64,000 nucleotides of DNA from Granulibacter bethesdensis CGDNIH1. Lineage in GTDB: Bacteria; Pseudomonadota; Alphaproteobacteria; Acetobacterales; Acetobacteraceae. The DNA lies in contig NC_008343.2 of the NCBI RefSeq assembly GCF_000014285.2, positions 2,032,501 through 2,096,500 on the forward strand. The letters run 5' to 3'. The position numbers were made by a program, and so were the translations under genes. Every line of letters starts with the position of its first letter. Position 1 is the first letter of the stretch. Under the pieces are notes generated by a model, which was not told where the DNA came from, searched no databases, and saw only the letters and a list, made by a program, of their open reading frames with translations. Of this stretch, positions 54,587 to 64,000 are shown piece by piece.

Positions 54587-55435
54587 ATGGATGCGCTCGC
54601 GGCTTTGCACCTGCAACTGGAATGGGGGGCGGACGAGGCACTCGGTGACTCGCCGGTGGACCGCTTCACCATTGTCACGGCCCCTGCTCAGGCGCATTCC
54701 GGCATCGCCCCTGCGGAGCTGCAAACGGTGCCAGCCGCAGCCCCACATCCTGAACCGCACAGTGTCCCTGTCCAGGCCGTTCAAAGACCCGCACCCTTTG
54801 CAGGTACCGCATCACTGTTACCGCAACAGGGTGCCGCCCGTCTGGCGGCGGATATAGCGGCCGAGGCATCCACTCTGGACGCTTTACGCGCTGCGATGGA
54901 GCAATTCGATGCCTGTCCGCTCAAGGCCACAGCCACGCAGCTGGTTTTTTCAGACGGCACCTATGAAGCCGGGCTGATGCTGATTGGTGAAGCACCCGGG
55001 GCGGAAGAAGACCGGGCCGGAAAACCGTTTGTCGGCCCTTCCGGGAAATTTCTGGACCGCATGCTGGCCAGTGCAGGGATGACGCGGGAACGGGATTTCG
55101 TCATTGCCAATCTGATTCCATGGCGCCCCCCCGGAAACCGCAACCCAACCGAAACCGAAATTCTCCAATGCCTGCCCTTCCTGCTGCGCCATATCGCGCT
55201 GGCGCGCCCCCGGATGCTGGTGTGTCTGGGAGGTGTATCGGCCAAGGCTCTGACCGGCAGCACTGTGGGAATAAGACGGCTGCGAGGCAAATGGACGGAT
55301 ATTACCATCCCCGGACTGGATTCGCCGTTGCCGATGCTGCCGATGCTCCATCCGGCCTATCTGCTGCGGAATCCGGGTGCCAAGCGGGAAGCCTGGGCAG
55401 ATATACTGACCCTTCGAAAAGCACTGGATGGCTGA
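54587..55435 (+). CDS. Uracil-DNA glycosylase (family 4-like)
   Basis: A 282-residue base-excision repair enzyme removing uracil from DNA. Motif A is GEAPGAEEDRAGKPFVGPSG (from residue 134) and motif B is near the end, MLHPAYLLRNPGAKR. ANLIPWRPPGNRNPTETE lies between. A 90-residue Pro/Ala-rich N-terminal extension precedes the catalytic domain. At the usual iron-sulfur CxxC position only one Cys is present (DACPLKATATQ), as in other alphaproteobacterial members I recall, so the cluster may be absent or altered. It is divergent from the TPR gene. Confidence 0.87.
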   Translation: MDALAALHLQLEWGADEALGDSPVDRFTIVTAPAQAHSGIAPAELQTVPAAAPHPEPHSVPVQAVQRPAPFAGTASLLPQQGAARLAADIAAEASTLDALRAAMEQFDACPLKATATQLVFSDGTYEAGLMLIGEAPGAEEDRAGKPFVGPSGKFLDRMLASAGMTRERDFVIANLIPWRPPGNRNPTETEILQCLPFLLRHIALARPRMLVCLGGVSAKALTGSTVGIRRLRGKWTDITIPGLDSPLPMLPMLHPAYLLRNPGAKREAWADILTLRKALDG

Positions 55436-55580
55436 TATGCTACCAGAGCATATTTTTGCTGAAACCGTTGAAAAACGTTGCGTTCCCCCCTTCACGAAGC
55501 GATTTGGCAATGATATTTGTCGCGCTGTGAAGCCCTGAAAGCTTGCCTGCACCGCTTTTGGCGTGTAGCGCACCCCCATC

Positions 55581-57419
55581 ATGCGTGGGATCAGACAATC
55601 GATCTCCCGACTGGCAGGTGCGCGTGCCCTGCTGGCGGGAGCGGCTTTTCTGGCCAGTGCGGCCAGTGGGCATGCTCAGTCCATGGATGAAGTGGCGATG
55701 GCGATGCCGCGGATCCATCCTCCTCAATTCGGCGTCCCCGGGCTGCCGCAACCGCTGTCGCCCAGCGATGCAGCCCTGGTACGGCATATTTTCGATGCAC
55801 AGGCTCATGGCGACCTGACGGAAGCCAGACAGGCGACCGACAGGCTTGATGCGAACTTTCCACTCGGCAAGGCCATGCTCGGCCATATACTGGCTGACCG
55901 CTATCTGGGTTCGTTCCACAAAAGCACACCTGCCGAGCTGAAAGACTGGTTGGCCCATTATCCGAACCATCCTTCCGCCCCGGCAATCCATGCTCTGCTG
56001 CTGACCAAGGCAGACAAAAAGGATACGCTTCCCCCAGCCCCCCAGCTGGTCACCTTCGACCCGACGCCCGGCAACGACCCCGTTCCCGAGGATGACACGC
56101 CTCAGGATCTGAGCTTCAAACGCCTGCCGGGACTGGATCACAGCGTTCATGAACGTGCAGGCTCCGGCCATGCCGATGCAGCCCTGCGGATGATTGCCGC
56201 CAACACGTCAATCTCCGCAACTTACGGGGCACAGCTTCGTGCCGAAGTCGCGCAAATTCTGTTCACACTCAATCAGGACAATGAAGCGCTGCGGATCGCG
56301 CTGGACGCCGAACAACAGGGGCATGGCAAGGTCGGGCTGGGCAGTTACGTGTCCGGGCTGCTGCTATGGCGCAAGGCCGAGTATCAACAGGCCATGGCGC
56401 ATTTCGAGGCGACATGGAGCGCGGAGATGACGTCAGCCGCCATTCGCACCGCCGGAGCGTTCTGGGCGGCACGCTCCCATCTGCGCAGCCACGATCCAGC
56501 CAATTATGCTGTCTGGATGCATCGGGCTGCTGAGCAGCCGCGCACGTTCTATGGCTTGCTGGCCCGTCGTGTTCTGGGGGTGGGGATCGAAGGTTCACTC
56601 TCCCTGACCAGAGAAACCCTCGGCACGGCCGATCTGGAAGCCATCTCGGCCACCGAAGCCGGAACAACCGCCTTCGCCCTGCTTCAGGTGGAGCAGCCGG
56701 ATCGGGCAGAGCAGGAATTCAGGCGTCTGGCCGGGCAATCGCGCGATAATACCGCCATGATCCACGCGCTGATGCTGGTGGCCGACAAGGCCGGTCTGCA
56801 TGATCTCAGTGCCCAGCTTGCGGCCCTTAATCAGGCAGCCGATGGGCATCCGCATGATTATGCACGCTTCCCGGTGCCTGCCCTGAAACCACAGGGCGGT
56901 TTCAGCATTTCTCCGGCACTGGTCTATGGCCTGACCAGAGTGGAATCCAACTTCAACGCCTCAGCCGTATCCGCCGTCGGCGCGCGCGGGTTGATGCAGT
57001 TAATGCCGCAAACCGCGAATTACGTCGCAGAGACACATACCGGTGCAGCACGGCTCCATGACCCGGCGGTCAATCTGAAGCTGGGACAGCGCTACGTGGC
57101 CTATCTGGCGGATAGCGATGTAACGGGTGGAGACCTGCTGCGCATCCTCGCCAGTTATAATAGCGGGCCGAACAGCTTTGCCCGCTGGGGCGCCCAGATC
57201 CAGCATCATGATGACCCGCTTCTGTTCATCGAAGCCGTTCCGCTCGCGGAAACCCGCAGCTTCATCCAGCGTACCCTGACATATAGCTGGATCTACGCGG
57301 CGAGGCTTGGCATTGACGCGCCCGGTCTGGACGAACTGGCAGCCGGGATTTTTCCGCATTTCACGGCGACAACCCCGGACAGCCAGAGCCTGAACCGTAT
57401 GAAAATCAGACTTCACTGA
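55581..57419 (+). CDS. Soluble lytic murein transglycosylase
   Basis: A 612-residue periplasmic enzyme. The signal peptide ends near FLASAASGHAQS. A long alpha-helical superhelix follows (AAEQPRTFYGLLARRVLG is the Slt70-like linker mark), then the C-terminal SLT catalytic domain: YGLTRVESNFNASAVSAVGA with Glu455, RGLMQLMPQTANYVAE and LASYNSGPNSFARWG. The length and order match Slt70. The ATG at 55581 opens the signal peptide. It could recycle peptidoglycan or edit it during growth; a second, lipoprotein-type transglycosylase is at 13582. Confidence 0.92.
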   Translation: MRGIRQSISRLAGARALLAGAAFLASAASGHAQSMDEVAMAMPRIHPPQFGVPGLPQPLSPSDAALVRHIFDAQAHGDLTEARQATDRLDANFPLGKAMLGHILADRYLGSFHKSTPAELKDWLAHYPNHPSAPAIHALLLTKADKKDTLPPAPQLVTFDPTPGNDPVPEDDTPQDLSFKRLPGLDHSVHERAGSGHADAALRMIAANTSISATYGAQLRAEVAQILFTLNQDNEALRIALDAEQQGHGKVGLGSYVSGLLLWRKAEYQQAMAHFEATWSAEMTSAAIRTAGAFWAARSHLRSHDPANYAVWMHRAAEQPRTFYGLLARRVLGVGIEGSLSLTRETLGTADLEAISATEAGTTAFALLQVEQPDRAEQEFRRLAGQSRDNTAMIHALMLVADKAGLHDLSAQLAALNQAADGHPHDYARFPVPALKPQGGFSISPALVYGLTRVESNFNASAVSAVGARGLMQLMPQTANYVAETHTGAARLHDPAVNLKLGQRYVAYLADSDVTGGDLLRILASYNSGPNSFARWGAQIQHHDDPLLFIEAVPLAETRSFIQRTLTYSWIYAARLGIDAPGLDELAAGIFPHFTATTPDSQSLNRMKIRLH

Positions 57420-57726
57420 ACAAAGCAGCAGAGGTGATTTTCAGACCTTGCAGTGCCATAGCTATCTTTTGGCAAGACTGCCATTCTCGTTCATAAGCAG
57501 CCCCAGATGCATAGAAGCGATACATCGCCTGATTAATATCAACAATGCCTGCCACCAGTTGCAGGCAAAGCTCGACACCCAATGCGAATGCGTGAAGGTA
57601 ATGACAACCCTTATTCCCGGCTTGATGGGAAAAAGGATTATTGGCTGAAAATTCTTTCAGCCGATCAACCAGGGGTGATGGCTTGCAGATAACTATTCCT
57701 GATTCCTGCAGTGCATTTTCTGACAT
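57406..57726 (-). CDS. Hypothetical protein in AT-rich segment
   Basis: A possible 106-residue protein starting MSENALQESGIVICKP; no family is recognised. The middle is mildly hydrophobic (LHAFALGVELCLQLVAGIVDI) and it has four cysteines. Base composition is clearly more AT-rich than its neighbours. The 3' end overlaps the transglycosylase gene by 14 bases. The frame extends to 57771. It may be a real acquired gene or a chance frame. Confidence 0.4.
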   Translation of the reverse strand: MSENALQESGIVICKPSPLVDRLKEFSANNPFSHQAGNKGCHYLHAFALGVELCLQLVAGIVDINQAMYRFYASGAAYEREWQSCQKIAMALQGLKITSAALFSEV

Positions 57727-58003
57727 TGGTGTATAATTTTTCCAAATTCCAAAAAATGCAGAGAAAAACAAAAGATTTTTTGCAGCACCAAATCATCTTT
57801 TCAACATGATACGAGCTGTCTTTTTCCAGCATCGCGACATGATGAATATTACCCTCCTCCGATAACCGAATGATACAAGGCGGGTTTTTGGGGACAATAT
57901 CTGAACGCCTTATCAACCCGGTCTACGCACACATTTGATACTCACAGCGCCGTCAGATTGCTCTAAGAAAGAATCCTTCAGATGTATCAGGGGAGCTTGC
58001 GGC
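57727..58003. other. AT-rich gap upstream of moaB
   Basis: About 280 bases, AT-rich in the left half. A minus-strand frame of 83 codons crosses it (57665-57916) but has no family resemblance and overlaps the preceding candidate. No repeat or RNA was recognised. The moaB promoter is probably near the right end. Confidence 0.35.
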
Positions 58004-58534
58004 ATGTCGCGCATTGATGAGACCAGAGCCTTTGTAGCGGTCAACATTGCCATCCTGACGGTTTCCGATACCCGTACGCTGGCCAATGATACGTCCGGAG
58101 ATGCGCTTGCCACGATGATCGGGGAAGCAGGCCACACTGTGTTCACGCGGGAAATCATCAAGGATGATGCGGATGCGCTGGAGGCCACTTTCCGCGGCTG
58201 GATCGCCAACCCCGAAATCGACGTGATCATTTCCTCCGGCGGCACCGGCGTCACCGGTCGCGATGTCACGCCGGAAGCACTCGACCGCGTGCTGGAAAAA
58301 AAGATCGAAGGGTTTGGCGAGTTGTTCCGTATGCTGAGTTACCAGAAAATCGGTACCTCGACGATCCAGTCACGCGCGTTGGCAGGCGTTGCCAACGGAA
58401 CCTATATCTTTGCGCTGCCCGGCAGCACCGGCGCGGTGAAAGATGCCTGGCAGGATATTCTGCGCTGGCAGCTGGATATCCGTCACCGCCCCTGCAATTT
58501 TGTGGAACTGATGCCACGCCTGAAAGAACGTTGA
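58004..58534 (+). CDS. moaB: Molybdenum cofactor biosynthesis protein B
   Basis: A 176-residue MoaB/Mog-fold protein, expected to adenylylate molybdopterin or assist that step. Conserved text: VNIAILTVSDTRTLANDTSGD, SSGGTGVTGRDVTPEAL and GTSTIQSRALAGVANGTYIFALPGS. The ATG at 58004 has GGGGAG upstream; the open frame extends to 57935 without it. No other moa genes are adjacent. It converges with the isocyanide hydratase-like gene. Confidence 0.94.
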   Translation: MSRIDETRAFVAVNIAILTVSDTRTLANDTSGDALATMIGEAGHTVFTREIIKDDADALEATFRGWIANPEIDVIISSGGTGVTGRDVTPEALDRVLEKKIEGFGELFRMLSYQKIGTSTIQSRALAGVANGTYIFALPGSTGAVKDAWQDILRWQLDIRHRPCNFVELMPRLKER

Positions 58535-58538
58535 GCCA

Positions 58539-59225
58539 TCACTCTGTCAGTTTTTGTGCCGTGATACGGTCAATGATCTGCCGTCTTGCGGCACGCCCCT
58601 CTGCCAGCATCTCCTCCACCTCGGCGCGTATGGCAGGAGGCGCCTGTTCCGGACGCCCGGACTGGAATGGCGGTGCCGGCGCATATTCCATCTGAAGCTG
58701 AACGGACTGGGCCAATGCCTCCCCGCTCATGGCGGCGATGACACTGAGCGCAAGGTCAAGCCCGGCTGTCACGCCGCCGCCGGTCAGTAGCTTTCCATCC
58801 CGCACAACGCGCGCCTGCACCGGCTCCGCCCCGAAAGCAGCCAGAAAATCATGCGCCGCCCAGTAGGTGGTCGCTTTCTTCCCGCGCAGCAATCCTGCCG
58901 CCCCCAGCACCAGCGCCCCCGTGCAGACAGAGCAGACGAAGCGTGCCGTTTCCGCCTGTTTGACGAGCCAGCTCAGCACCTCCCGATCTTCCAGCAGAGC
59001 GTTGATCCCCCTGCCGCCGGGGATACAGATCACATCAAGCTGGGGCGCTTCGGAAAGCTTCGTGTCGGCCTCGATACGCATACCGCCTTCTGCCATGACC
59101 GGGCCGGTCTCTTTCCACAGCAAATGCACCTGCGCATCGGGGACATGCCGGAAGGCCTCCCACGGAGCCGTCAGGTCGAGCTGCGTGATTGCCGGAAACA
59201 ACAATACCCCAATATGAATTGTCAT
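58539..59225 (-). CDS. inhA: Isocyanide hydratase-like DJ-1/PfpI family protein
   Basis: A 228-residue GATase1-like protein close to cyclohexyl-isocyanide hydratase InhA, which converts isocyanides to N-formamides. LDLTAPWEAFRHVP supplies the conserved Asp and VCSVCTGALVLGAAGLL the nucleophilic Cys-Thr. The segment GKKATTYWAAHDFL is also typical. The start overlaps the CLC transporter stop by 4 bases (ATGA), so the two are translationally coupled. Family members are broad; the substrate is not proven. An N-formamide product would fit the amide theme of the window only loosely. Confidence 0.78.
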   Translation of the reverse strand: MTIHIGVLLFPAITQLDLTAPWEAFRHVPDAQVHLLWKETGPVMAEGGMRIEADTKLSEAPQLDVICIPGGRGINALLEDREVLSWLVKQAETARFVCSVCTGALVLGAAGLLRGKKATTYWAAHDFLAAFGAEPVQARVVRDGKLLTGGGVTAGLDLALSVIAAMSGEALAQSVQLQMEYAPAPPFQSGRPEQAPPAIRAEVEEMLAEGRAARRQIIDRITAQKLTE

Positions 59226-60661
59226 TTGCCTTCCTCCTGCACGGTCTTCCTGACCGGAGACGGGACGGGGATCGTCATGGCGAAGCGCCGCGCCAGCGCA
59301 CCATAAAGGGCGCGGCGGCACACCAAACGCGACACCGCAAACGCCATCATCGAAGTGGCCATCAACGGTATCAGCATCGACTGATTATCCGCCATCTCCA
59401 TCACGATGACGGCCGCCGTAATCGGGGCCTGCACCACACCGGAAAAATACGCCACCATCCCCAGCAGCACCACCGATCCGGCGGCAAGGCCCGGCACCAG
59501 CCGCGCGACCCATTCCCCAAGCCCGGCCCCAATAGCAAGGGAAGGCGCGAAAATCCCGCCCGGAATCCCGCTGAGATAGGATGCGGCCGAGGCCACCAGT
59601 TTCAACAGTGCGAATTTCAGCCCTTCTGTATCGCCCGGAAGGCCGGTCACCATATCACGCGCCTGCTCATATCCCGTGCCGTATGTCTCACCATGAGAGA
59701 GCAGGCCGGTGATCGCCACGATCAGGCCGCACAATGCCGCAAACAGCACCGGATACTGTTTCACCAACCTCCCGAGCGCCCCAGGAAAGCCCTTCGCGGC
59801 ACGGATCAGCAAGGCACTGAAAGAACCACCCAGCAGGCCCCCCAGTACCGCACAGATCACCATGGCCATCACTTCCGATGGTCCGAACCGCATCGTCGCA
59901 TCAATATGGCCGAAATAACTGTAATTCCCTACCAGAGCGATCGTTACAACGCCGGAAATCACCACGGCCGCCAGGGTATTGCCGGAGGTTCTGGCCTCAT
60001 AGGAATGGCTCAACTCCTCGATCGCAAACACGATGCCGGCAAGCGGGGTGTTGAAGGCAGCGGCGATCCCGGCCGCGCCCCCTGCCAGCACAACGCTGCG
60101 TCGTAATTCCGGCGTCGGCAGATGCAGCAAGCGACCCAGCGCATGCATCACGGAGGCCCCCACCTGCACGGTTGGCCCTTCCCTGCCGATAGAGGCGCCG
60201 CTGGCAAGACCCAGCAGGGTCAGCAGAATTTTACCGACAGCGATGCGCAGGGACAAAATCCTGTCCACCTGCCGCACATCCGCCAGATCAAGCGAGGCAA
60301 TCACCTGCGGAATCCCGCTTCCCTGTGAACCGGGGAAGACATGTCGCGCCAGCAGAAACGAGACAACCAGCCCGCATGGCGCCAGAATCAGAATGATCCA
60401 GGCACCATGGGCGATCACCGCGCTGAACACATCCTGCGCCCGGTCCGCCAGTTTTGCGAACGCGATGGCGGTCAGCGAAACTGCCACGGCACCACCCCAG
60501 AACACCATCCGCCGCACCCAAAGCCGTGTGGACATCATCGGCGACCGCCTTAGCCGCCGCGCCCGGGCCGAGCGTGTCATGCGGCGCACTGAATCAGACA
60601 GGGATGAAGCACTGTCATGCTCTGTTCCATTCGAGCATGGCGTATCCGATTGTTCATTCAT
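59222..60661 (-). CDS. CLC family chloride channel/antiporter
   Basis: A 479-residue membrane protein. The three CLC selectivity segments are clear: GSQGSGIPQ, GREGPTVQ with the gating Glu, and GGIFAPSLAIG. The N-terminal 50 residues are basic and cytoplasmic. About ten to eleven hydrophobic segments follow. H+/Cl- exchange in bacteria supports acid resistance, useful to an acid-producing bacterium. It precedes the isocyanide hydratase-like gene with a 4-base overlap and is divergent from the radical SAM gene. Confidence 0.95.
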   Translation of the reverse strand: MNEQSDTPCSNGTEHDSASSLSDSVRRMTRSARARRLRRSPMMSTRLWVRRMVFWGGAVAVSLTAIAFAKLADRAQDVFSAVIAHGAWIILILAPCGLVVSFLLARHVFPGSQGSGIPQVIASLDLADVRQVDRILSLRIAVGKILLTLLGLASGASIGREGPTVQVGASVMHALGRLLHLPTPELRRSVVLAGGAAGIAAAFNTPLAGIVFAIEELSHSYEARTSGNTLAAVVISGVVTIALVGNYSYFGHIDATMRFGPSEVMAMVICAVLGGLLGGSFSALLIRAAKGFPGALGRLVKQYPVLFAALCGLIVAITGLLSHGETYGTGYEQARDMVTGLPGDTEGLKFALLKLVASAASYLSGIPGGIFAPSLAIGAGLGEWVARLVPGLAAGSVVLLGMVAYFSGVVQAPITAAVIVMEMADNQSMLIPLMATSMMAFAVSRLVCRRALYGALARRFAMTIPVPSPVRKTVQEEGK

Positions 60662-60722
60662 TGTTCTGGACTCCTTGCCCGGATCGCATTAATCTGCAAA
60701 AAGAACATAAAGGGAACAAACG

Positions 60723-61973
60723 ATGGGCCGCCAATCGTCATCCCCCCATTCAGACCATGCCTGTGACGCCGCCATGCCATGCCCCTCTCATGCCCCGATG
60801 GAACTGCCTGAGGCAATGCCATCTCTGGCCAGAAAAGGGCGAGGCGCTGTATCGGAACCCGGTATCCGCTATGACCGTTACCAACCCGTTCCATGGGATG
60901 ATGGCTGGGGTAGTCTGGAAGATGCCCAAGCCGCGCTGCCGACGACCCTGATCCGCGACAGCAGCCGCACGGCTATCAGTTGGAATGACAGCCCGGATAT
61001 CGGTTTCGATCGTGCCATCAACCCTTATCGCGGCTGCGAACATGGCTGCATCTACTGCTTCGCTCGCCCCACCCATGCCTATCTCGGCTACTCGCCGGGG
61101 CTGGATTTCGAAACCAAGCTTCTGTTCAAGCCGGAAATCGCCTCCCTGTTGAGCAAGGCGCTCAGCCGCCCTTCCTACGTGCCACGCCCCATCGCGCTGG
61201 GCAGCAATACCGATCCTTATCAGCCGGTGGAACGCAGCCTGCGCCTGACCCGCTCGATCCTCGACGTGCTGGAGCGGTTCGAACACCCCGTCACCATCGT
61301 CACCAAATCAGCCGGCGTGCTGCGAGATCGCGATATTCTGGCACGGCTGGCGGAGCGAAAACTGGTCAGGGTCTATCTCTCTGTGACAACGCTGGACCCA
61401 ACCCTGTCCCGGCTGATGGAACCGCGGGCGGCCAGCCCGTCCAGACGTATTCAGACCCTTGAAGCCTTGCAACAGGCGGGCATTCCGACCGGTGTGCTGG
61501 CAGCACCCATGATTCCCGGCCTGAACGATGCAGAACTCGAATCCATTCTGGAGCAGGCCGCCAAAGTCGGGGCCAGACAGGCAGGCTATATTCTGCTTCG
61601 CCTGCCGCAGGAGGTCGCCCCCATGTTCCGGGACTGGCTGGAGCATCACTTCCCTGCCAAAGCCCGTAAAGTGCTGAACCTGATCCGGGGCATGCGAGGT
61701 GGAAAGCTGAACAATGCGGAATTTCATAGCCGTTTCCGCGGGGATGGTCCCTATGCCGCCATGCTGCGCAGCCGTTTTCAGCGTGCGGTCAAGGCTTACA
61801 GGCTTAATACAGCCATGGAACCGCTGGACGTGACCCGGTTCTCACATGCCGCACAAAACTCCTCAGGAACGGATGAAGCAGTCTCCGATCCATCCAGCCC
61901 ATCACCATCCCAGCTTAGCAGGCAAAACACGAAACAGGCCGACAGACAGGCGCGGCAACTGTCTTTATTTTAA
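60723..61973 (+). CDS. PA0069/Rv2578c-type radical SAM protein
   Basis: A 416-residue iron-sulfur protein. The cluster motif is INPYRGCEHGCIYCFARPTH (CxxxCxxC, around residues 109-116), followed by LGSNTDPYQPVE and VTIVTKSAGVLRD. This matches the widespread PA0069 family of radical SAM proteins, whose reaction is unknown; some relatives are called DNA repair photolyase-like. The first 45 residues and the Ser/Gln-rich tail are not conserved. It is divergent from the CLC gene. Confidence 0.88.
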   Translation: MGRQSSSPHSDHACDAAMPCPSHAPMELPEAMPSLARKGRGAVSEPGIRYDRYQPVPWDDGWGSLEDAQAALPTTLIRDSSRTAISWNDSPDIGFDRAINPYRGCEHGCIYCFARPTHAYLGYSPGLDFETKLLFKPEIASLLSKALSRPSYVPRPIALGSNTDPYQPVERSLRLTRSILDVLERFEHPVTIVTKSAGVLRDRDILARLAERKLVRVYLSVTTLDPTLSRLMEPRAASPSRRIQTLEALQQAGIPTGVLAAPMIPGLNDAELESILEQAAKVGARQAGYILLRLPQEVAPMFRDWLEHHFPAKARKVLNLIRGMRGGKLNNAEFHSRFRGDGPYAAMLRSRFQRAVKAYRLNTAMEPLDVTRFSHAAQNSSGTDEAVSDPSSPSPSQLSRQNTKQADRQARQLSLF

Positions 61974-62102
61974 AATCAGCAAGAGCCTGCTGAACACTAT
62001 CTGGCAGTCCGTGGATTCGGCTGCCTGAGAAAGGCATGCCCTTTTCAGCAAAAGCAGTCGCAGCCCCGTCATGTCGGCAGTCGTGAATCACGGAGGGAGC
62101 CG

Positions 62103-62590
62103 TTGAACGTATATGCACCCTTGCTTCACGCCGTGAATGTCGGCGGCACCGGCAAACTGCCGATGACGACGCTGACGTAGATATGCGAGACAATTGGATT
62201 CAAAAAAGTCAAAACCTATAAAGCAAGAAGACAGAGCAGCAGGTGCGATCCGCCCTTGAAGATCAGCTCTATGTTTACGCTGGCAAAAGCGTGGGGGTGA
62301 TCGTGCGGACCGCTACCGAGATCGCCGACACACTGGCCCGCAACCCTTTTACAGATTCACCCGACAACCGTGTCATGGCGTTGTTCGTCGATCGGGTGCT
62401 CCCAGCCGATCCACTCGATCATGTCCCTGGGCTCAAGAATGAGCCGGTGCGATCGGGAAAACGAGAGCTTTTCGCCCTCTACCCGGACGGGATGGCGCAT
62501 ACTCACCTTCACCTACCCCTCGAAAAATCGGGAACAGCGCGAAATATGAACACGGTTGCAAAACTTGCGGAGATAACGGCAGTCATGTGA
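62103..62590 (+). pseudogene. Broken DUF1697 family gene
   Basis: A GGAGGGAG site precedes a TTG at 62103 starting LNVYAPLLHAVNVGGTGKLP, the typical DUF1697 N-terminus. The frame meets TAG at 62178-62180 (codon 26), then continues ICETIGFKKVKTY. Near 62220 about 9-10 codons (the usual IASGNVVF stretch) are missing with a shift of frame. The rest (SKKTEQQVRSALEDQLYVY ... GTARNMNTVAKLAEI) is intact to 62590. Both defects mean no full-length product is possible. Function of the intact family is unknown. Confidence 0.88.
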
Positions 62591-62779
62591 TCCGGTCGCA
62601 TCCTCTCACCCCACCTTTTTCAACTGCACCGCATATTTTTATGACGTCCGGGATTCCACGACGCGGAATCCGTCTGGTAAGGCAAAGATGCGACTCGGCG
62701 GTTCAACAGGGTTTGAAGGCTCCGCCAGAGGCTTTGCATCTCCTGCCGCTCTTGCGTGCAGGGGGCTGAGAGGGGGCGG

Positions 62780-64000
<1,221 letters not shown>

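Noticed and set aside
55440-56171. Long minus-strand open frame opposite uracil-DNA glycosylase and transglycosylase
   Set aside because: It lies antisense to clear motif-bearing genes and has no recognisable product.
61974-62102. CTGAGAAAGGCATGCCCTTTTCAG hairpin as terminator of the radical SAM gene
   Set aside because: The stem is imperfect and no T-run follows, so it is not convincing.

Overview
The window is chromosomal DNA from an alphaproteobacterium, most likely an acetic acid bacterium (Acetobacteraceae, Granulibacter-like). Supporting signs are the circularly permuted two-piece tmRNA with a tag ending AVAA, an alphaproteobacterial-type SspB, a CcrM-type methylase, the ClpB/CarD/ThyX set and a moderately high GC content. 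The genus is inferred from general resemblance. No tRNA, rRNA, CRISPR array, insertion sequence or prophage was recognised.

Layout. 1-6.5 kb: protein quality control and housekeeping (clpB with a heat-shock promoter, greB, a 3-methyladenine glycosylase, class I fumarase, the ClpXP adaptor sspB, and split ssrA right beside sspB). 6.5-18.4 kb: thyX, ribokinase, an N-formylglutamate amidohydrolase-like enzyme, an orphan solute-binding protein, a DUF883/YqjE-like membrane pair, a 3-hydroxyisobutyryl-CoA hydrolase, a cation efflux protein, a lytic transglycosylase lipoprotein, a Wzm/Wzt-type polysaccharide exporter with a linked lipoprotein, and a class A acid phosphatase.

18.4-41.3 kb is the distinctive part: a C1-nitrogen scavenging island. 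One block (+ strand, 21577-29006) encodes trimethylamine monooxygenase (tmm), trimethylamine-N-oxide demethylase (tdm) and the dimethylamine monooxygenase set (dmmD, dmmA, dmmB, dmmC), with a divergent LuxR-type regulator and an APC permease beside it. It should carry trimethylamine through the N-oxide and dimethylamine to monomethylamine plus one-carbon units. A second block (- strand) encodes a five-gene Urt/Fmd-type ABC importer followed by formamidase fmdA and zinc-ribbon protein fmdB. Divergent from it lies a very unusual sensor: an NCS1 permease-like membrane domain fused through a cysteine-rich module to a histidine kinase and receiver. It overlaps a LuxR-type response regulator gene and is followed by the aliphatic amidase amiE. 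Perfect 18-bp dyads lie in both divergent promoter regions. No urease gene is present, so the importer more likely carries short amides than urea. All these pathways can release ammonia or methylamine.

41.3-64 kb returns to housekeeping: a LysR regulator, a large unknown exported protein, carD, an FAD-dependent oxidoreductase, EcsC and MscS family proteins, cysD without an adjacent cysN, ispE, a TPR lipoprotein, a uracil-DNA glycosylase, a soluble lytic transglycosylase, moaB, an isocyanide hydratase-like protein overlapping a CLC chloride transporter, a radical SAM protein, a DUF1697 pseudogene, rnhB, and the start of ccrM at the right edge.
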